DNA of 64,000 nt from an uncultured Bacteroidales bacterium. Its GTDB lineage: Bacteria > Bacteroidota > Bacteroidia > Bacteroidales > Paludibacteraceae. The notes under the pieces are model-generated. The model worked only from the letters and a program-made list of their open reading frames with translations. It did no database searches and had not been told where the DNA came from. Shown one piece after another: positions 63,553 to 64,000 of the stretch. Location: contig CALFTM010000057.1 in the NCBI GenBank assembly GCA_937916355.1, positions 1 to 64,000 on the forward strand. Direction: 5' to 3'. A program made the translations under genes and the position numbers. The stretch's first letter is position 1, and each line of letters opens with the position of its first letter.

Positions 63553-64000
63553 ATGAAAAACAAGAGATTCTTTATATCTTTCTTTTCGATCTTTTTATTG
63601 TTTACTTCCTGCAAAACAGAGGAGTATGACTATATCTACACTGTCTCTAATATGCTCAAGGAGGAGCTTCCCGTCGTCATCAACTACCGTATCCAAGACG
63701 AAGAGAAGCCGAAGTCGGACACTCTTCTATATGGAGAAACTCTACAGATAGCAAAGAGAATCGGCATTACAAGTGAGAAGATTTGGGATGTGGAGACAAG
63801 TGTCACCATGTTTAAAATAGAAAATCTAAAAATTTCCCTACTTGACCAATCTCGCACCTCAGAAGAACTTTGTTACAGGAAAGAGTGGAAAGGTCCTTTT
63901 GAAGTAGATGGTGTTGGCGAATATCGTTTAGAGGTTAGGGAAAGCACCTTATCCTTAGCCAAAAAACATGGCTACGTCTACAAAGTCATCAATATGTTTG
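63553..64000 (+). CDS. Putative lipoprotein, 3' end cut by window
   Basis: An ATG at 63553 opens a frame of 149 codons that runs off the window. It begins with a lipoprotein signal (KRFFISFFSIFLLFTSC, lipobox Cys at residue 20). The mature part is beta-rich with no family I recognise. It lies 10 bases after the TPR gene. Confidence 0.75.
   Translation, partial: MKNKRFFISFFSIFLLFTSCKTEEYDYIYTVSNMLKEELPVVINYRIQDEEKPKSDTLLYGETLQIAKRIGITSEKIWDVETSVTMFKIENLKISLLDQSRTSEELCYRKEWKGPFEVDGVGEYRLEVRESTLSLAKKHGYVYKVINMF

Noticed and set aside
1..64000. tRNA, rRNA, tmRNA, SRP RNA genes
   Set aside because: No conserved T-loop, rRNA or SRP core sequence was noticed by eye; a covariance search would be decisive.

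Overview
The window comes from a member of the Bacteroidota, most likely the order Bacteroidales. The signs are a complete aerotolerance (Bat) operon, type IX secretion sorting domains on several exported proteins, a TamL-type outer-membrane lipoprotein, BspA-like leucine-rich repeats, and repeated use of the TAnnTTTG -7 promoter element. No rRNA, tRNA, CRISPR array or prophage was seen. Genus and species cannot be set from this sequence alone.

Region by region. 1-1000: 3' end of acetate kinase and its terminator. 1000-3450: an AT-rich accessory patch with a strictly periodic 22-bp repeat array, a DUF4143-type ATPase, an AT-rich orphan gene and a 108-bp MITE-like inverted repeat. 3485-5827: a secreted BspA-like LRR protein. 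6157-6866: rplU-rpmA with a structured leader. 7102-12332 (minus strand): a TonB-C-like secreted protein, then mscS - exported protein - ffh - folD - rsmE. 12333-12723: a hairpin-rich intergenic element. 12724-20178: a 5-alpha-reductase-like membrane protein and an Old Yellow Enzyme followed by menaquinone genes menF, menD, menB, menC and a small helical protein, closed by a strong terminator. 20514-24741: a T9SS-CTD protein coupled to a 1248-residue protein with 25 exact-length 84-bp repeats and a C-terminal histidine phosphatase domain. 24823-31400: HD hydrolase, ABC-F ATPase, TamL, a lipoprotein and menE.

31492-33466: a small HU-like protein followed by an HU-acidic linker-transmembrane-LysM fusion. 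33617-42476: moxR, DUF58, a membrane protein, batA, batB, batC, batD, batE, probably a periplasm-facing stress or assembly complex. 42469-47621: a divergent AraC regulator and a three-part efflux operon (OMF, HlyD-type, 14-TM MFS) whose OMF gene has an in-frame stop. 47562-49248: a GME-fold-like protein overlapping a radical SAM gene. 49382-56445: Sel1-repeat protein, small immunity-like protein, M16 protease and a T9SS type B (gliding motility C-terminal) protein. 56518-61909: RelA/SpoT, WG-repeat protein and a formylglycine-enzyme-like (SUMF1) protein. 62115-64000: a TPR protein and the start of a lipoprotein.

Co-operating sets: menF/D/B/C with the distant menE make the head group of menaquinone; ffh, rplU/rpmA, rsmE and the ABC-F protein serve translation and targeting; the Bat set forms one complex; the exported LRR, phosphatase-repeat and Ig-like proteins depend on type IX secretion. 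The most unusual items are the 22-bp array, the HU-LysM fusion, the repeat-phosphatase protein, the reductase pair beside men genes, the hairpin element at 12379-12577 and the interrupted efflux gene.
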